Source of the DNA: Xanthoparmelia taractica
Lineage: Eukaryota; Ascomycota; Lecanoromycetes; Lecanorales; Parmeliaceae
DNA length: 64,000 nt
Direction: 5' to 3'
NCBI GenBank assembly: GCA_033085395.1
Contig: JANQBS010000202.1
Coordinates: forward strand, 1-64,000
Shown: piece after piece, positions 51,242-63,800 of the stretch
Layout of the letters: every line of letters starts with the position of its first letter
How positions within the stretch are numbered: position 1 is the first letter of the stretch
The notes under the pieces: generated by a model
Database searches by the model: none
Seen by the model: only the letters and a program-made list of their open reading frames with translations
Told to the model about the DNA's origin: nothing
Program-made: the position numbers and the translations under genes

Positions 51242-52193
51242 CGGGAAGTCCTGGGGGCGCAGGATAGGGGCGCAGCGCAGGATTCGGCTAACTTGCCTTG
51301 CTACCCAAATTTGTATAGTAGCCCCACCAAAATAAGGGTAGCTGGACAGGATATCTACAATATGATGTCGCAATCATTTCATGAGGCCTATATGTGGATA
51401 TATAACGTAATAAGTAGCTCTTATATGCTTATTTCTCGCTTTCAAGGGGTTCCCCCAGCAAATAGGCTACCCTTAGAATACGCTACTGCTGAGACTCCCT
51501 CTCATCTATATCCTCACTAGATACTAGATTCTACTTAGACTTCTTCTTAATTGACTGCATAGCAGACTAAAGTGTAGCATTCAACGTAGGCCCTCGGGAT
51601 CTCTTCTAAGATAAGCCTTTATCTTACTCTCATATCTTCTTTTCCTTAATTGAACGACTAGATTTAGATTTTATAAGCATTGACGGAGCGAAGAAAGAAG
51701 GCGGAGCAGCGGAGAACGTAGGAGCACTGTTCTTGCTTCCTTTAGATTGGCCACGAGGCTTTTGAGGCTCTGAAATTAGCTGAATAGTCGAAGAAGCTAG
51801 CTGAGTAGTCGGGGAAGGCGGATAAAGGCGAAGAGAAGGGCGAAAAGCTGATAGGAGAGAAACCTAATAGATAGGCCTTGGTATCTGCTTCTTCTACTTC
51901 TCCTGCTATCGGGTCTCTCTTTCAGAGATCTCCGCAGCCGTTATTTTACGTGCGCTAGCCTTATTATACTTTTTTTTCTTCTGTAGAGCTATTCAATTCG
52001 TCTGCTTAATAGGAGATAGAAATGGGAGAACCGTTGACGACGACGGTGAGGTTTGTAAGGAGGAAGGGAGATGCGTCTATAATGAGATTCATGGCTGTGA
52101 TCGTTGTGGAGTGGGATGTGGAATCTAAGTAGCTAGGTGGAATTAAGCGAATCCTGCGCTGCGCCCCTATCCTGCGCCCCCAGGACTTCCCGA
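51242..52193. mobile_element. 952-bp non-autonomous TIR transposon (Mutator-like MITE)
   Basis: The ends are perfect inverted repeats of 45 bp: 51242-51286 and 52149-52193, both beginning CGGGAAGTCCTGG when read inwards. The homology fades within the next few bases. The element is flanked by the same 9-bp direct repeat, AGGGGGAGG, at 51233-51241 and 52194-52202, which is the expected target-site duplication. Long TIRs with a duplication of about 9 bp are the hallmark of Mutator-like (MULE) elements. No transposase frame is present: the interior is rich in TAG/CTA stops and short purine runs, so the element must be moved by an enzyme encoded elsewhere. The exact repeats and duplication argue for a recent insertion. 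Confidence 0.88.
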
Positions 52194-52202
52194 GGGGGAG
52201 GT

Positions 52203-52534
52203 GGCTGATTAATTAGGGGCGTAAGTGTCGCCGTTCCTTTGCATCGTACAAATTGTGCACTGCGGACCGGTGCGTCGAATTATATCCAGGGGATTTGGAT
52301 TTCACTCAGTTCTATTGGACGAGGCATTCTGCGATGGTATGCCTAGAGGACGGTCTGCTATGAAGAGGACTCTGGTTGCGCTGACACTTTACCTTGTTGG
52401 GCACCGGACGATGACACGCTAATGCATGTCAGCGTGGGACCCCCACAGCCCCCAATCTCCAGCCTCATCCTTTCCCTTAACGTCAGACCAAATTCCTGTC
52501 AACTTCCAAGTGGTACTGTCAGGCTTGGAACACC
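52203..52534. other. Intergenic
   Basis: About 330 bp between the transposon and the start codon of the HeLo-like/ankyrin gene. It probably contains that gene's promoter; no distinct site is recognised. Confidence 0.5.
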
Positions 52535-54768
52535 ATGGAGGCATTAAGCGGTGCTGCTAGTGTCATCGGCGTAGCATCGCTTGCAATCCAGCTCTGCGAG
52601 GAACTTCAAAAAGTGCATAATTTTTGGCAGTCAGTGAAAGAAGCCCCGGATGACATTGTTCATATCTCGATAGAGATCAATCTTTTCATGACGTGGCTTA
52701 CGATCATTGCAAACAATTACCAGCGGCAGGATTTCAACCATACAAGTCCTAACCACGTCGCGATAATCGATACGTTGAAATTATGCCTGGCGACAGTGAA
52801 TGATATGAACGATGGGGTCAAGGATTTAGAGAGTCGGCTCTCTACGGGTCTTTTGTCCAAGCGGTGGGCGTCAGTGAGATTCGCCTTTCGAAAGGAGAAA
52901 AGGGAGAAGGTCATGCAGCAGATCTAGCGGATGAAATCTCTTCTCATCATTGTACAGACTTGTTACATCGGGTAGGCTGCGCTTTCGAACCAGCGGAGTA
53001 GCACTGTAGAAGAGCTAAAGTTTCTAGAGAGATGCAAGAGGCAGGCTTCAAATCTCTGTCGATGAGCTCGAGGCCTAAGGATTCGGCACTGCAAACTACA
53101 ACCAGTGCACAATTCCTGGGGATGTCAGCCGCAGCTCCCCCAAATGAGAATTCAGTCATTGGGACCCAGGAGCTAGAGCCGACACCGAAATCGCCGGTCT
53201 ACATGGTGCCCTTCAACCCCAAGGTACCGCCGCAACGTAAAACGACAAAGCAAGAGGAGAGAGCTTACAACGTTGGACTTGCCATGCTAAGATCTGTCAG
53301 CACAGAACAGGAGTCTGTCTTCATCGGAGATTCTGGAAATGAACGAAGAATACCCGCTCGGCGAACTCGCTATGATCTTCGCATAGCGCAATGGCTGTTA
53401 TCTCGCGGTTTCTCATGGCAATCCTCAGGCGTGTACGGCAGCTGGAAGTACAGCTTCCGTACGTTCCGGTACATTCCCCAGGATGCACTGATTGTGGACT
53501 TCTGCCTCGAAGGAGATATTGCAAACGTTCAGAGGATGTTTGACAAGGGGTTGGCCTCGCCGTTTGATCGGGTGAGGTATGAAGGTGAAGACTGGAGCGA
53601 AGACTGGAGTCTACTGCACGTTAGTCGCGTACCCCTGCCCACGCAATGACTATCGTTGACGAGCTATGGCGCTTCTAGTTCTCGACCATCAGTTGTCACG
53701 CGAAGCTATGTAGATTCTTGATCCAGTGTGGTCTAGGGCGCGGTAGTGCATCTGGTCTGTCACGGTAAGACTCATTGTGGAACCGATTGTTGGCTTCAAC
53801 ATAATTTACCGTGCTCAAGGATTCCAATACTCGCTCTGGCAGGACTTTGGACCAGGGAATGGAAAATATCTAATCCTACGACTCATTTTGACACCTTAAG
53901 AATCATGATCAATGAGGGGCAGTACGACCCAATGGAGGAAGCCGGCGGCTCCAGCGTAATGCACTCGTTCAGGGGATCGTCTACAGTCTATCGATGGCTC
54001 CTCGATCAAGAAGAGTTCTTAACTGATTTTCAAAAAACAGCTTTTGGAGGGAGGACTATAGCTACTGCTCTGCTCAGAAGGGGAAGGGGGGTGAATGTAT
54101 CGAGCTATCTAGAAGCGGTAATTGCACACGGGTGCGATTTAATTGACCCGAAGGGGCGAGAAGTGTGGGGTGATGGTTTCTTGTTGGCTCACCGCGCCGT
54201 GTTGGGGCCAGAACATATGGCTGAGATTGACGATTTTCCCAAGCGTTTCAAGGTGCTGTGGGACGCTGGCGCTAATTTCGGATCAACGTCTGACTATGTT
54301 TTTTTTTCCTGCGTGAAAGACAGATACGGCATTTCTGAACTAAAGCGAGAATCTATTCCAGCGCCCCCGATAATGTCTGCGGAAGAAGTCATTGGATACG
54401 ATCGACTGGAGGATACTTCGACTGTCAAGAATCGACCGCGCACACCGAAGTCGCTGTGGCGTACATGGTATCCTGGGAACGACCTTTCGGTTATGGAAGT
54501 AGTACAGCGCCACTTGGATGCCTGGATGGAGGTTCTTCTCGAATCTGGGATTGATATTGCCGAGTATGGCCGGCGAGAAGACCAATTGCATCCCGAAGGT
54601 TTACTTGACAATCCTTATGGAGAAGCACGCGTCTATTTTGAATACGGCAGTCACGTTGATGGCTGTAGGATTCACGTGACTGAAATAAAGACGTATGATC
54701 CTGCTTGGAAAGACGACGACGCAGAACCCTCAACAATGCCTGGCAGCTGGGACTTCGACGGTGATTGA
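52535..54768 (+). pseudogene. HeLo-like/ankyrin-type fungal gene with an in-frame TAG
   Basis: Model: 52535-52971, 53028-53619, 53679-53764, 53820-54768; all phases agree and give about 687 codons. The N-terminus (MEALSGAASVIGVASLAIQL) is the fungal HeLo-like/SesA-like helical domain seen in incompatibility and signalling proteins. The middle has an ankyrin-like patch (VDFCLEGDIANVQRMFDKG, SLLHFSTISCHAKLCRFLI). The last 300 residues include ALLRRGRGVNVSSYLEAVI and KRFKVLWDAGANFG, also repeat-like. A single stop, TAG at 52925-52927, interrupts exon 1, yet the frame is coding-like on both sides, reading to LLIIVQTCYIG. One C-to-T change in a CAG codon would explain it. Alternatives: a longer intron from 52862 that skips the stop, or two separate genes. 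It lies 332 bp from a transposon. Confidence 0.65.
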
Positions 54769-56517
54769 ACAACGATTTTACATACCAGAAGATGAATGAG
54801 TTTCACAATGAGCACGGACTTGTTGAGATGCTTTAGCTATTGAAGAGTCTTAGAATTTGCGATCTCGCTTTGAAATAATCATACCAGTTGATGCTACGCT
54901 TGCGCTTGCCACACTAAATGCCAGAACCGGCAACCCACAGCCTTTCGCTCTTCCAACATGAGGCCCAACTCACAGACAACACTTTCATAGAATTGCAGAT
55001 ATCATAAGCTCCATCTACCATGATTACAACGTAGATTTTTGAAATGCGCGGATCAAGAGCAAATTCGATTGGAATGAAAGTCTTAGCAAACCCCCACCCA
55101 CCCCCGCCCCGACCATTGGTTTCGGCTTGGGTACCACCCAAGGATGATCATACCCGACGTGTAAATATAGCCTATCGCGTGCTCGGTTCCACATCACATC
55201 CGAGGAATCAAAAGAGACGCAGCACTCGTTACGTAGCTCGGGAGACTCGAGCAGTTCTGCAATCTTTTACCATGGACACTTTGTTGTGATGCATAAAACG
55301 GTAACGATGATACAAGTGTTTACCTTTCGCATTCTCGACTGTGGAGCCGGTCGGGTAGCGAAGGCTCTTGGGAACGGACGCCGCAGTTTTTTGGGGCGTG
55401 TGCTCTTGGATCAGGGGTTTGAAAGCTGCGAGAGTAATGCCTCGTTCGGCTACAGTAGTGATGACACTGTTGTTTCGGGCGAGTCTGTCTAATGGGTATG
55501 GGCTACGCGTACACCCCTACTCATCACCTAAAAGGAGGGTGTCGGGGTCCTGTGTGCTTTAAAGCTACATGGCTTTTCCAGATTGCTGCACTTTGACGCC
55601 GACGAGCATCAGGGGGGTCCGCGAAATATTGCCGGTCTTGGCATCCATCAGGAGTACTGCAGTGGTGCAGGGCTCGCTTGTGATGTGCCTTGGGCGCCAT
55701 TTGAATTATTTATTTGGATATGTGGTTAGGGTTACGAGAAGGGCTGATGCGATGATTTCCCGCGCGCCCCTGGTGGAATGATTTGTTGCTTATTGAATGC
55801 TTAAGTTATTGGTTCGGTAGCACGTCTTAAGTTCGCATAAAGATGATGAGAAAATGACAGGTACGCATTTTGACGTGTTCGTTTATGGGGAAGAAGATGG
55901 TTTGGTCATATTTGGTCCAGAATGCCAGGGGAAGGGAAAAACGCCACCCGAGAAACATGAGGCCGAAAATGGACATGATCGACAACTAGTCCCTATGCTA
56001 ACGATTAATCGAGCTTTGTTTCTAGCGCGAAATGACCGATTAAGTCCGATGCATTCCACATTGGCTCTAGCGCAGCATGTTATGCTTTAGCTTGGACCTA
56101 ATCGGTCTAAATGCGACGTGCGAAAAGTGTAACGAAGCGGGGTAGTTGTCCATTTTGGTCTGTGCGTCTGAAATATCACTCGAGATTGAGATCGCATGCT
56201 ACAATACTTCAATTTCAGTGGATCGCACATGGATTGCGACAGTCATGTAAGCAGATGGCGACGGAGGGAATCACCAATCCTCCGACATTCCGTCTTTCCT
56301 GTGATATCATCTCTCGTCATCTGTCTGCGTGAGACTGTTTCAGCCTTGTCCAATTCTCCCTCAATAGCGCTCATGCGCATTAAAGTACTCGCTTTCCCTT
56401 TGATTTATTCCCACTTTCTCTCTTGCTTCCCCTCAACTATCTCCCTGTTTCTAGCACTTCAGTCTTCATCTCAATTATCCCTGCGTGCTGCTCAACATCC
56501 TCATCCTTATCCTCATC
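54769..56517. other. Intergenic
   Basis: About 1.75 kb without a supported gene. The last 200 bp (56330-56517) are strongly pyrimidine-rich, as in leaders of highly expressed fungal genes. Confidence 0.6.
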
Positions 56518-57661
56518 ATGCGTTTTACCTCCTCATCAATACTTCCAGCTCTCTCCATTGCTGCAGCCTGTGTCGCAGCAACTCCGTTCAAGTTCCCTTT
56601 ACCAGATGGTTTTCCTAATCCCAACCCTGCTCAGCTCGCCGTCATCGAGAAGGAAGCTCAAGGCACCCTTCCGAACGGGCCTCTCCCGACTATCCTGAAG
56701 AGCGCCGGAGTCACCACTCTGCAACTTCTCGCCCTGAATGAGATATTCGAAGTCGCCTATTTCACCGAGCTGCTCGCCAATGTCACCAACAGTGTCCCTG
56801 GCTACGACCCGAAATCTATTGCCCCGTTAGATAAAAAATACGTCGTGGATGCCCTTACCGCCGTGGTAAATGTAAGTGTAATCTGATATACATATAACAT
56901 TAGTAGCATGGAATGCGCTTTTTCCCTTGGCTAACCTGTGGTTATAGCAAGAGAAATTGCATGCCTTAGGCGTAAACGGCATTCTCACAAGCGCACACCA
57001 AACCGCCATCAAACCCTGTCAATATCAGTTCCCAGTCACCAACTTCATACAAGCGATAGCCCTTGCCCAAACCTTCACCGACATCGTTCTCGGAACACTG
57101 CCCGAAGCTCAAGCCATCTTCGCCGCCGATGGCGGTGACGAGAGCCCGTTGGTCCCACTCTTAGGCTCCGTTCTCGCCCAGGAAGGCGAGCAAGTGGGCT
57201 TCTATCGTTTCGCGCAGAAGAAGACACCGTCCGCCGCGCCATTCTTGACCGGTGGATCGCCCAGCTTCGCTTTCACTGCCATTCAGATGTTTATTGTTCC
57301 CGGCTCATGTCCTCAACCGCTCTCCAACATCAACCTGACCACTTTCGGCGCTCTGACGGTCGTCACGACGCCCGAGCCGAAGAATATGACGCTCGAGTTC
57401 GCTGTGCCTGGAAAAGTTGCGCCAGATGCCAACTCGATAGTGTACCTCTCTGGTCAGAACCTGCCAGTGACGGTCCCCATCTCCGCCGTGAGCAATACTA
57501 CCGGAATGTATCATTTCAAGGCCAGTTTCCCGTTCGCGTCGGGCTTTGCGAATGGCTTGACTATTGCTGCTTTGGTCAAGGGGGCTGGGCAAACCTTTAA
57601 GAGTAATGACGCCGTTGCTGCGGCTACTTTGTATGGACCAGGTCTTATTGAGGTCAATTGA
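56518..57661 (+). CDS. Secreted ferritin-like protein (LsdA/Rds1-type)
   Basis: Two exons: 56518-56871 and 56948-57661, giving 355 aa, with a 76-bp intron. The start is followed by a clear signal peptide of about 20 residues (SILPALSIAAACVAA), so the protein is secreted or wall-bound. The helical block LQLLALNEIFEVAYFTELL, followed later by EKLHALGVNGIL, matches the ferritin-like domain found in late sexual development protein LsdA and stress protein Rds1. The C-terminal part (SCPQPLSNINLTTFGALT) looks beta-rich with N-glycosylation sites (NLT, NMT, NTT). The function of the family is poorly defined; metal binding is only inferred from the fold. The pyrimidine-rich leader suggests good expression. 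Confidence 0.85.
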
Positions 57662-58450
57662 GAATTCTCACGCTGGGTAGATTTGTGCGGCACGTGTCTG
57701 CTAAAGCATGAATGTCTTTACAATATATTCTTGACATAGAATTTCTCTAAACAAGCATCTATATAAATTCTGAGATGCATCGTTCAGTACATCTTCACGA
57801 TTGTTCAGGAAATGTGAATGAGAAGGATCTCATTGGCGGCGATGAGATGTCCAGTTTGCCTCCCCACTGCTCATTGTGCCAAGTCTCTCCACAGGAGAAC
57901 CGCAGAACTCCAAGGCAAAAGGGTACTTTTATCCTTTACTCTAATCATTGCGCAGTTCTGGTTTTAGCAGTCTCTCACCCACCCATCGCAATACCATTCT
58001 CACTAATTTCCAAACGTAGCGTATCTCCAGTCACGCTTCACGGAAAGGCTCGGCAAGTGTCCTCAACAGGCAGGTGTACAGGATATCTACTCGATCGCCC
58101 CATGTGCTCGCGACCTCATCTCCTGGTGCGCTGATTGGACGACGTCCCGATGACGTTCCAGGTACGGAGGTATGGCTCGGTCAGGCACGTTGAAATTCGA
58201 TTGGCTGGCAAACGAGCGATTCGGACCTGATCGCCAATATTGCAGCCCCCACAAGGACATCATCAGCCATCACGAGTGCGCATATGGCAGCTCTATCTTG
58301 GAAAATGCATACAAGAACGTGGCACGGATCCTGTCTTCGGAGCAAATATCCAACTAGCCAAGCAGCGACATGTCTATATGAAGGGCCTTGCATATCCTTG
58401 TCTTTTGATCTAAGTCCAGCATATTTTCATCTCACGCCAAGTTCAGAGCA
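57662..58450. other. Intergenic
   Basis: About 790 bp between two secreted-protein genes. A 119-codon open frame at 57775 has no family features and is regarded as chance. Confidence 0.6.
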
Positions 58451-59408
58451 ATGCCTTCCTCCTACACCATAATCCTCTCTTCGGCCATAGGGGCGCTTCT
58501 CCTGTCAAGTCCAGCTCTCGCCTTCTCTGAGCAATGTAGCACCTTCGAGTACCCCTTGAGTTGCCACAACAAAAGCGCCGTCGCCAACACCTGCTGTTTC
58601 AACTACCCCGGTGGTCTCCTGCTGCAGACGCAATTCTGGGATAGCAACCCCGCTACAGGTCCAGTAGACCACTGGACGGTCCACGGCCTATGGTAAGCTA
58701 TCAGCTCACACCAAGCTTTCCGCTCTCGTATTGATAGATCGCATCTCTTAGGCCCGATGAATGCAACGGATCCTACCAACAGTTCTGCGACGAAACCCGG
58801 CAGTATAAAAACATTACGCAGATCCTCGAGCACTTCAACCGCTACGATCTGCTGAACTACATGGCGGTATACTGGAAAGACTATCAGGGCCACGACGAGT
58901 CGTTTTGGGAACACGAGTGGGGCAAGCACGGCACCTGCATCAGCACCTTCGGCACTGCATGCTACACCGATTATGTGCCTACGCAAGAGGTGGTCGATTA
59001 TTTTGAAAAGACACTCCAGCTCTTCTCGGTGCTGGACACATATACCTTCCTCAAGGACGCAGGCATCGTGCCTAGCATCACCAAGACATATACCTATGCC
59101 GAGATCCGCAAAGCGTTGGTGCGGGACCGCCATGTCAACGCTACCATTGAGTGCACCGGTTCCAACCGCACGGAGCTGGACGAGGTGTACTACTATTACA
59201 ACGTCTACGGCAGCGCGCAAGATGGCACTTATATTCCCGCACAGCCTGGTAAGCATTTTCCTGCCGCGTCCTCGTCGCCGATGTCTTACTTACGGTGATA
59301 GATGCGAATTCTTCAAGCTGTCCTTTGACTGGTATTCGCTACCTGCCAAAGAACCTCACAAGCACCCCGGTGCAGAATGGTACCTATAGACTTTTGGCTT
59401 TGGAATAG
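58451..59408 (+). CDS. Secreted ribonuclease T2
   Basis: Three exons: 58451-58692, 58752-59248, 59302-59408, giving 281 aa. The signal peptide spans about residues 1-24 (IILSSAIGALLLSSPALAF). Both catalytic segments are intact: CAS1 WTVHGLWP, split by the first intron, with catalytic His78; and CAS2 HEWGKHGTC, with His135, Glu136, Lys139 and His140. Many cysteines (CSTFEYPLSC, NTCCF) fit the disulphide pattern of fungal T2 enzymes, and several N-glycosylation sites are present. The enzyme cleaves single-stranded RNA without strong base specificity, giving cyclic phosphates, and acts outside the cell or in the vacuole. A secreted form could serve nutrient recovery or host interaction; the sequence cannot tell which. 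Confidence 0.95.
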
Positions 59409-60846
59409 TACATACATTTAGAGCTCGTACAGTGAGTGTGAAAAAATATATAGAATAAATTAGTCAACCCCGTTATCATTAAACTCCCTGTGTATTCTTT
59501 GAGGCTGGCGTGCTACATTAATGACTTGCTTTCTCCGATCCCTGTTCCCATTCCTATTTCCATTCCCACTTCAATCTCCATCCTGTTTCCCTTTCCCATT
59601 CCCGCACTCGTGCAAACCACCCTACCGCCATTACCTCATCGAACCCCTCTCCATGTCCAACCAAGACCCAACCCAGCCCTTTTTATCATATTCACATCGC
59701 ATCCTTCAACTCAACTCATCCCCTGATATATCCCACCCCATATCCTATCTCCCATTTCCCCATTCCACCCAACGAACCCAATAAATAAATCAATTATCAT
59801 ATAAACTAACTATATAAACACAGTCTTCTCTCTATACATTGCTATTGAGATAAGACTAATTCAACGCGAATGGAATCTCCTTCGTCCCTTCTTCTCTTCT
59901 TCTCTTCTTCTCTTCTTCTATCTTTCTTTCTTCCTTCCTCCACCCTCCCATTCTCTTAGCCTTCCTTCCCTATCTACTCAAGATCACTCAAATCTATCAC
60001 AATCGACAAGTCCTATCCAATCAAAACACTATAATATAATATGGTATAGCGTAAGCTAGGCCAGTGTGATATGCGCTACGTGTCATCGTAGCTTAGACCA
60101 ATAGAGGGACTTGTGCGAGGGTCATGCGTGTGGGTGGATATGGATATGACTGGATATATGGATGGATGGATGGATAGAGCGTTAAGGGAGAGCATGTAAA
60201 AGAGCGAGGGGTAGGGGTAGGGGTAGGGGTAAAGGAAGGAAGACGGGGAGGGATATGGATATGGATATGGATATTGAGAGTTGATGGAAGGGAGTGTGGT
60301 GTGGGATTTGATGGAATGGCATGGATGGATATGGTCGGATAAGATAGGTTTGATGGATGTGGTGAGTTGAAGGAGGTTGGATGGGATGTGCTGGAAGGGG
60401 TTGGGAGATTTGAATAGGCTGGGTGAATGGGCATTGGAGGGTGGTTGCATACTATGCTATGCTACTTTGCTGCCAAGTTTGGTTGGCTGGTTAGTGGGTT
60501 GACTGCTTAGGGCTGTGAAGTGTGCATATCAACTCTTTTGGTGTGGGATTTGGGTATGGATATGAATCTGTGGGGTGTATTCTTGGTCACAAAGAGCGAT
60601 GCACACCATTAACAGGATGGAATAAGGGTTTCCGGAGCTAGTAGATGGGCGGGTGGAGATGTGAATGTGAAGGAGAAGCGAGTACGTGGATATGGGGTAT
60701 ACATCACGTGAATATTTTGCGGAGATGGCTTCTTGTCTATGTGGACAAATTCGTGATTAATAAGCTGACTAGCATTCGTAACGACACTATATAATTCAAT
60801 TTCCCCATAGAAACAATACCCTTATCTACCTTATACAGCCGAGATC
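59409..60846. other. Intergenic between convergent genes, repeat-rich
   Basis: About 1.4 kb with no gene. It holds CCCATTCC-type pyrimidine sequence at 59540-59770, CTTCTTCTC runs near 59885-59925, GGGGTA units at 60207-60232 and GGATAT units at 60248-60280. Confidence 0.65.
59454..59459 (+). terminator. Possible poly(A) signal of the RNase T2 gene
   Basis: An AATAAA hexamer lies 46 nt after the RNase T2 stop codon, in AT-rich sequence. Fungal poly(A) signals are loose, so the call rests on position. Confidence 0.4.
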
Positions 60847-63800
60847 CTAAAACTTCCACTGCCCCAACCAAATCTCCATCCACTCCTTCCCCACGGCCGT
60901 CAACCCCCTCATGCTCTCGCTCGTCTTCACCGTGTCCTCCGTCTCAAACATCACTTCGTCTTTCGCCCCTTCCTCGTTCATGGCGCTGTACCAGTCCAGC
61001 AGCTTGATGCCGGGATTCTTGGCTATGTCTTCGGTGCCCAATGCTGCCGAGGCTTGGAGCGCAGAGAGCCAGGAGCTGAAGGGGACGGGTTCGATGGGTT
61101 CGCTGTTGGGGTTGGCGTCGACGAAGTATTGGACCACTGTTGGGACGAGGGTGCGCCATTTGCCTTGATGGGGGTTGACGAGGTTGTAGTGGCGCAGGTT
61201 TGACGGTGCGACTGATGATGAGGGGGTAGGATCATTGTTGCTCTTGTTGACGTCTGCGTTGGCGAGAACGAGGTCGACGATGATGTTGGCTGTGATGTCG
61301 ACTGGGATCCAAGATACGGTGTCCTGACTCGGCAGCTCTGTGGGGATTTTGCCGAGATACTTGGAGCTTGCTATGACCTACAAGTCGGAGATCTCATGTC
61401 AGCTCGTTGTGGAGATGGTACTCTCCTCATGTCTACTCTTCTTCCTGGGCTTGATTGGGGAACACTCGTTGAGGCAATTACAGTAAAAGAGTCAAAGACT
61501 TACACTTGGGAGCCACTCTTGCTTACTCCATATTCCACCCTTCTTTACCGGACCGGCAAGCTGCCCCACTCGACAAACGACAGCGGGAACCCCGCAATTT
61601 TCCGCGCCGGCTTCAAGCAGTAACTCACCTATGTATTTCGACTCGCCATAACCCATTGCCGCGGGAATTGTAAAATCATGGAACGCCTTTTCAGGAACTT
61701 TCTCACCTGGGTGCTTAGCGTGCCAATTCACCACCGTGGAGACACTTGAAGTGAATAGGATTGGGGGCTTCTTGGCAGATTGGCTGGAGAGAGTGATGAA
61801 GTCCCGGACGCCGGCTATGTGAGGTTCGAATGACTCGAGGCTGAGATTGAAATCTACCTGCCATTGGTTGTCTAGGTGGTTTGAGGATCAGCTAGAGTTC
61901 TAGCATGATGCAGGGTAGTTCTTGACTTACGGATTATGTAGGAGGCTTCTTTGACAAGCATATCATAGTCTTGGGATTTCAAGCCGAGACGAGGCTTGCC
62001 AAGGTCTGTCATCAAGAATTGGACCTTATCACCTTCCCATTCACTAACAAGGCCTCGGGAAGCGTTCGACTTTTTCTGTTTGTCTTCGCTGTGGACTCCA
62101 CGGTTGAGGCAAATGACCTTTGATACTCGGTCAGAGCTTAGCAAAGTATCGAGAAGATATGACCCGAGTGAGCCTGTACTGCCAGTGAGGACAACCGTCA
62201 ACTTCTCGTCGTCTTGTTTGACATCAACACCGTTGGCGGATGCTTTCGGTAAGGATTGCGAATACTTGTTGAGCATATCTTCTATTTTCTTGAGTCGTTG
62301 TTCCTCTAACTTCTCGGAGGCTTCTGCAGTGTGACCGGACATTTGATGGAGAGCATTGGCCAACTTAGCCGCTGTAGGATTGGCGTAGATAATCTTCGGC
62401 GAAATCAAATGAGGAGGGATTACTCCATGTCCATGCTGGGCTTCGAAAGAAGACCGAAGCTGCTTTACGAGGTTCATGACTTGCAAGGAGTCCGCCCCAA
62501 CGGCAAAGATGTCCTGTTCTGGTGCAATGGATTCCAGTCCGAGCGTTCCTACTAGTAGCTCTTGCAACCCTTGTTCTAAAGCATCTCGGTCCTCAGCATC
62601 CAGCTTCATAGTTGGCAACGAACTATCGTTAGCGTTCGCATAAAGTTGTTCAATCTCTTCGTCGTAGGTTTTCGTGGTCGCAGTTCGCTTGACAGTCCCT
62701 TTGTCCGCCATAATCATTGGCTTGTCTGGTTTGGTGAAAGTGATGTGGTCTCGCTGGAGTTTTGCGTAAGCAGGGGCGGTCTCGTTGACCTTGATGAGGT
62801 ACGGCGTGAAGCTATCGAGTAAATCCTTCTTTCCTTCTTCCGAGGGTGATCCATGCAGTTGTATCAAGGCTGCCGGCTCAAATCTTGCTTGACCGACAAT
62901 GATAACACGACTGACAGCCGGGTGTGTGCACAATGTGGCCTCCATTGCGCTGGGATTGAACTTCTCACCGTTGGAGAACACAATCATATCGTCCGCTCTG
63001 CCCTCATAAAGCCATAGATTAGGTTTCGTAGGATGCTTAGAGAAGAGGTCTTTCGTCGAGTACTCTGACTGGTCCGGAAAAGTGTACCACGTGGCGTGAT
63101 AAGGATCTGTTGACGGATGGCGCACCATGAACTGTTCATAAAGCCCGTCACTGACCTCTCGAAATTCGACGCCTTTCAAATCGGGATTGTATTGGAAATA
63201 CATCCAATCCTCCGGGTCCGTGTGGTAGACTGGTGACACTGCTGCTTCTGAAGAGCCCAGTATGCTGATGAGGTTGGTATATTTCGCAACTATATCGCCA
63301 GCACGTTTGGCGAGAGGCCCTGGTCCTAAGTCAGCATGACGGAAAGAAGAGGACGCGAAAGATCTGACCTCCGCCATATTCCACGAATTTGACTTTCCTC
63401 AGCTTCTCTAAAGAGCTCTCCGACTGACTCAAGTCTTCTATTACAGAAGGTGCTAGGAAACAACCATCCACCTCTACATTATCAAGAAGGTCATCGACCA
63501 TGTCCGTGCTGACCGGTCGGCCAGCAGGCGGCCAAATGACCGTATGTCGGAAATACAGTGCGATAAGAAGTTGGCCCATTATGCCAGCCATCTGAGATTT
63601 TGATATCAGGATGATTATATGGAAACAGACGGATTGATGAAAAGAATTACTCACGTGAAACGGGGGTAGGCTAGCGAAGATACGTGCAGGGCCCTGACCA
63701 GTTGGAGCAATGATCTCAGAATGGTACCCATTCAAGGTTGGCATCGTATGATGGGCATCTGGGGTCGCAAGCCCTCCGTGATAGAGTGTGATGGGCTTTG

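Noticed and set aside
51101..51520. 139-codon open frame crossing the left end of the MITE
   Set aside because: It spans the insertion boundary and terminal repeat, so it is a chance fusion frame.
57775..58134. 119-codon open frame between the two secreted-protein genes
   Set aside because: There is no domain, signal peptide or splice evidence; the composition looks like intergenic DNA.
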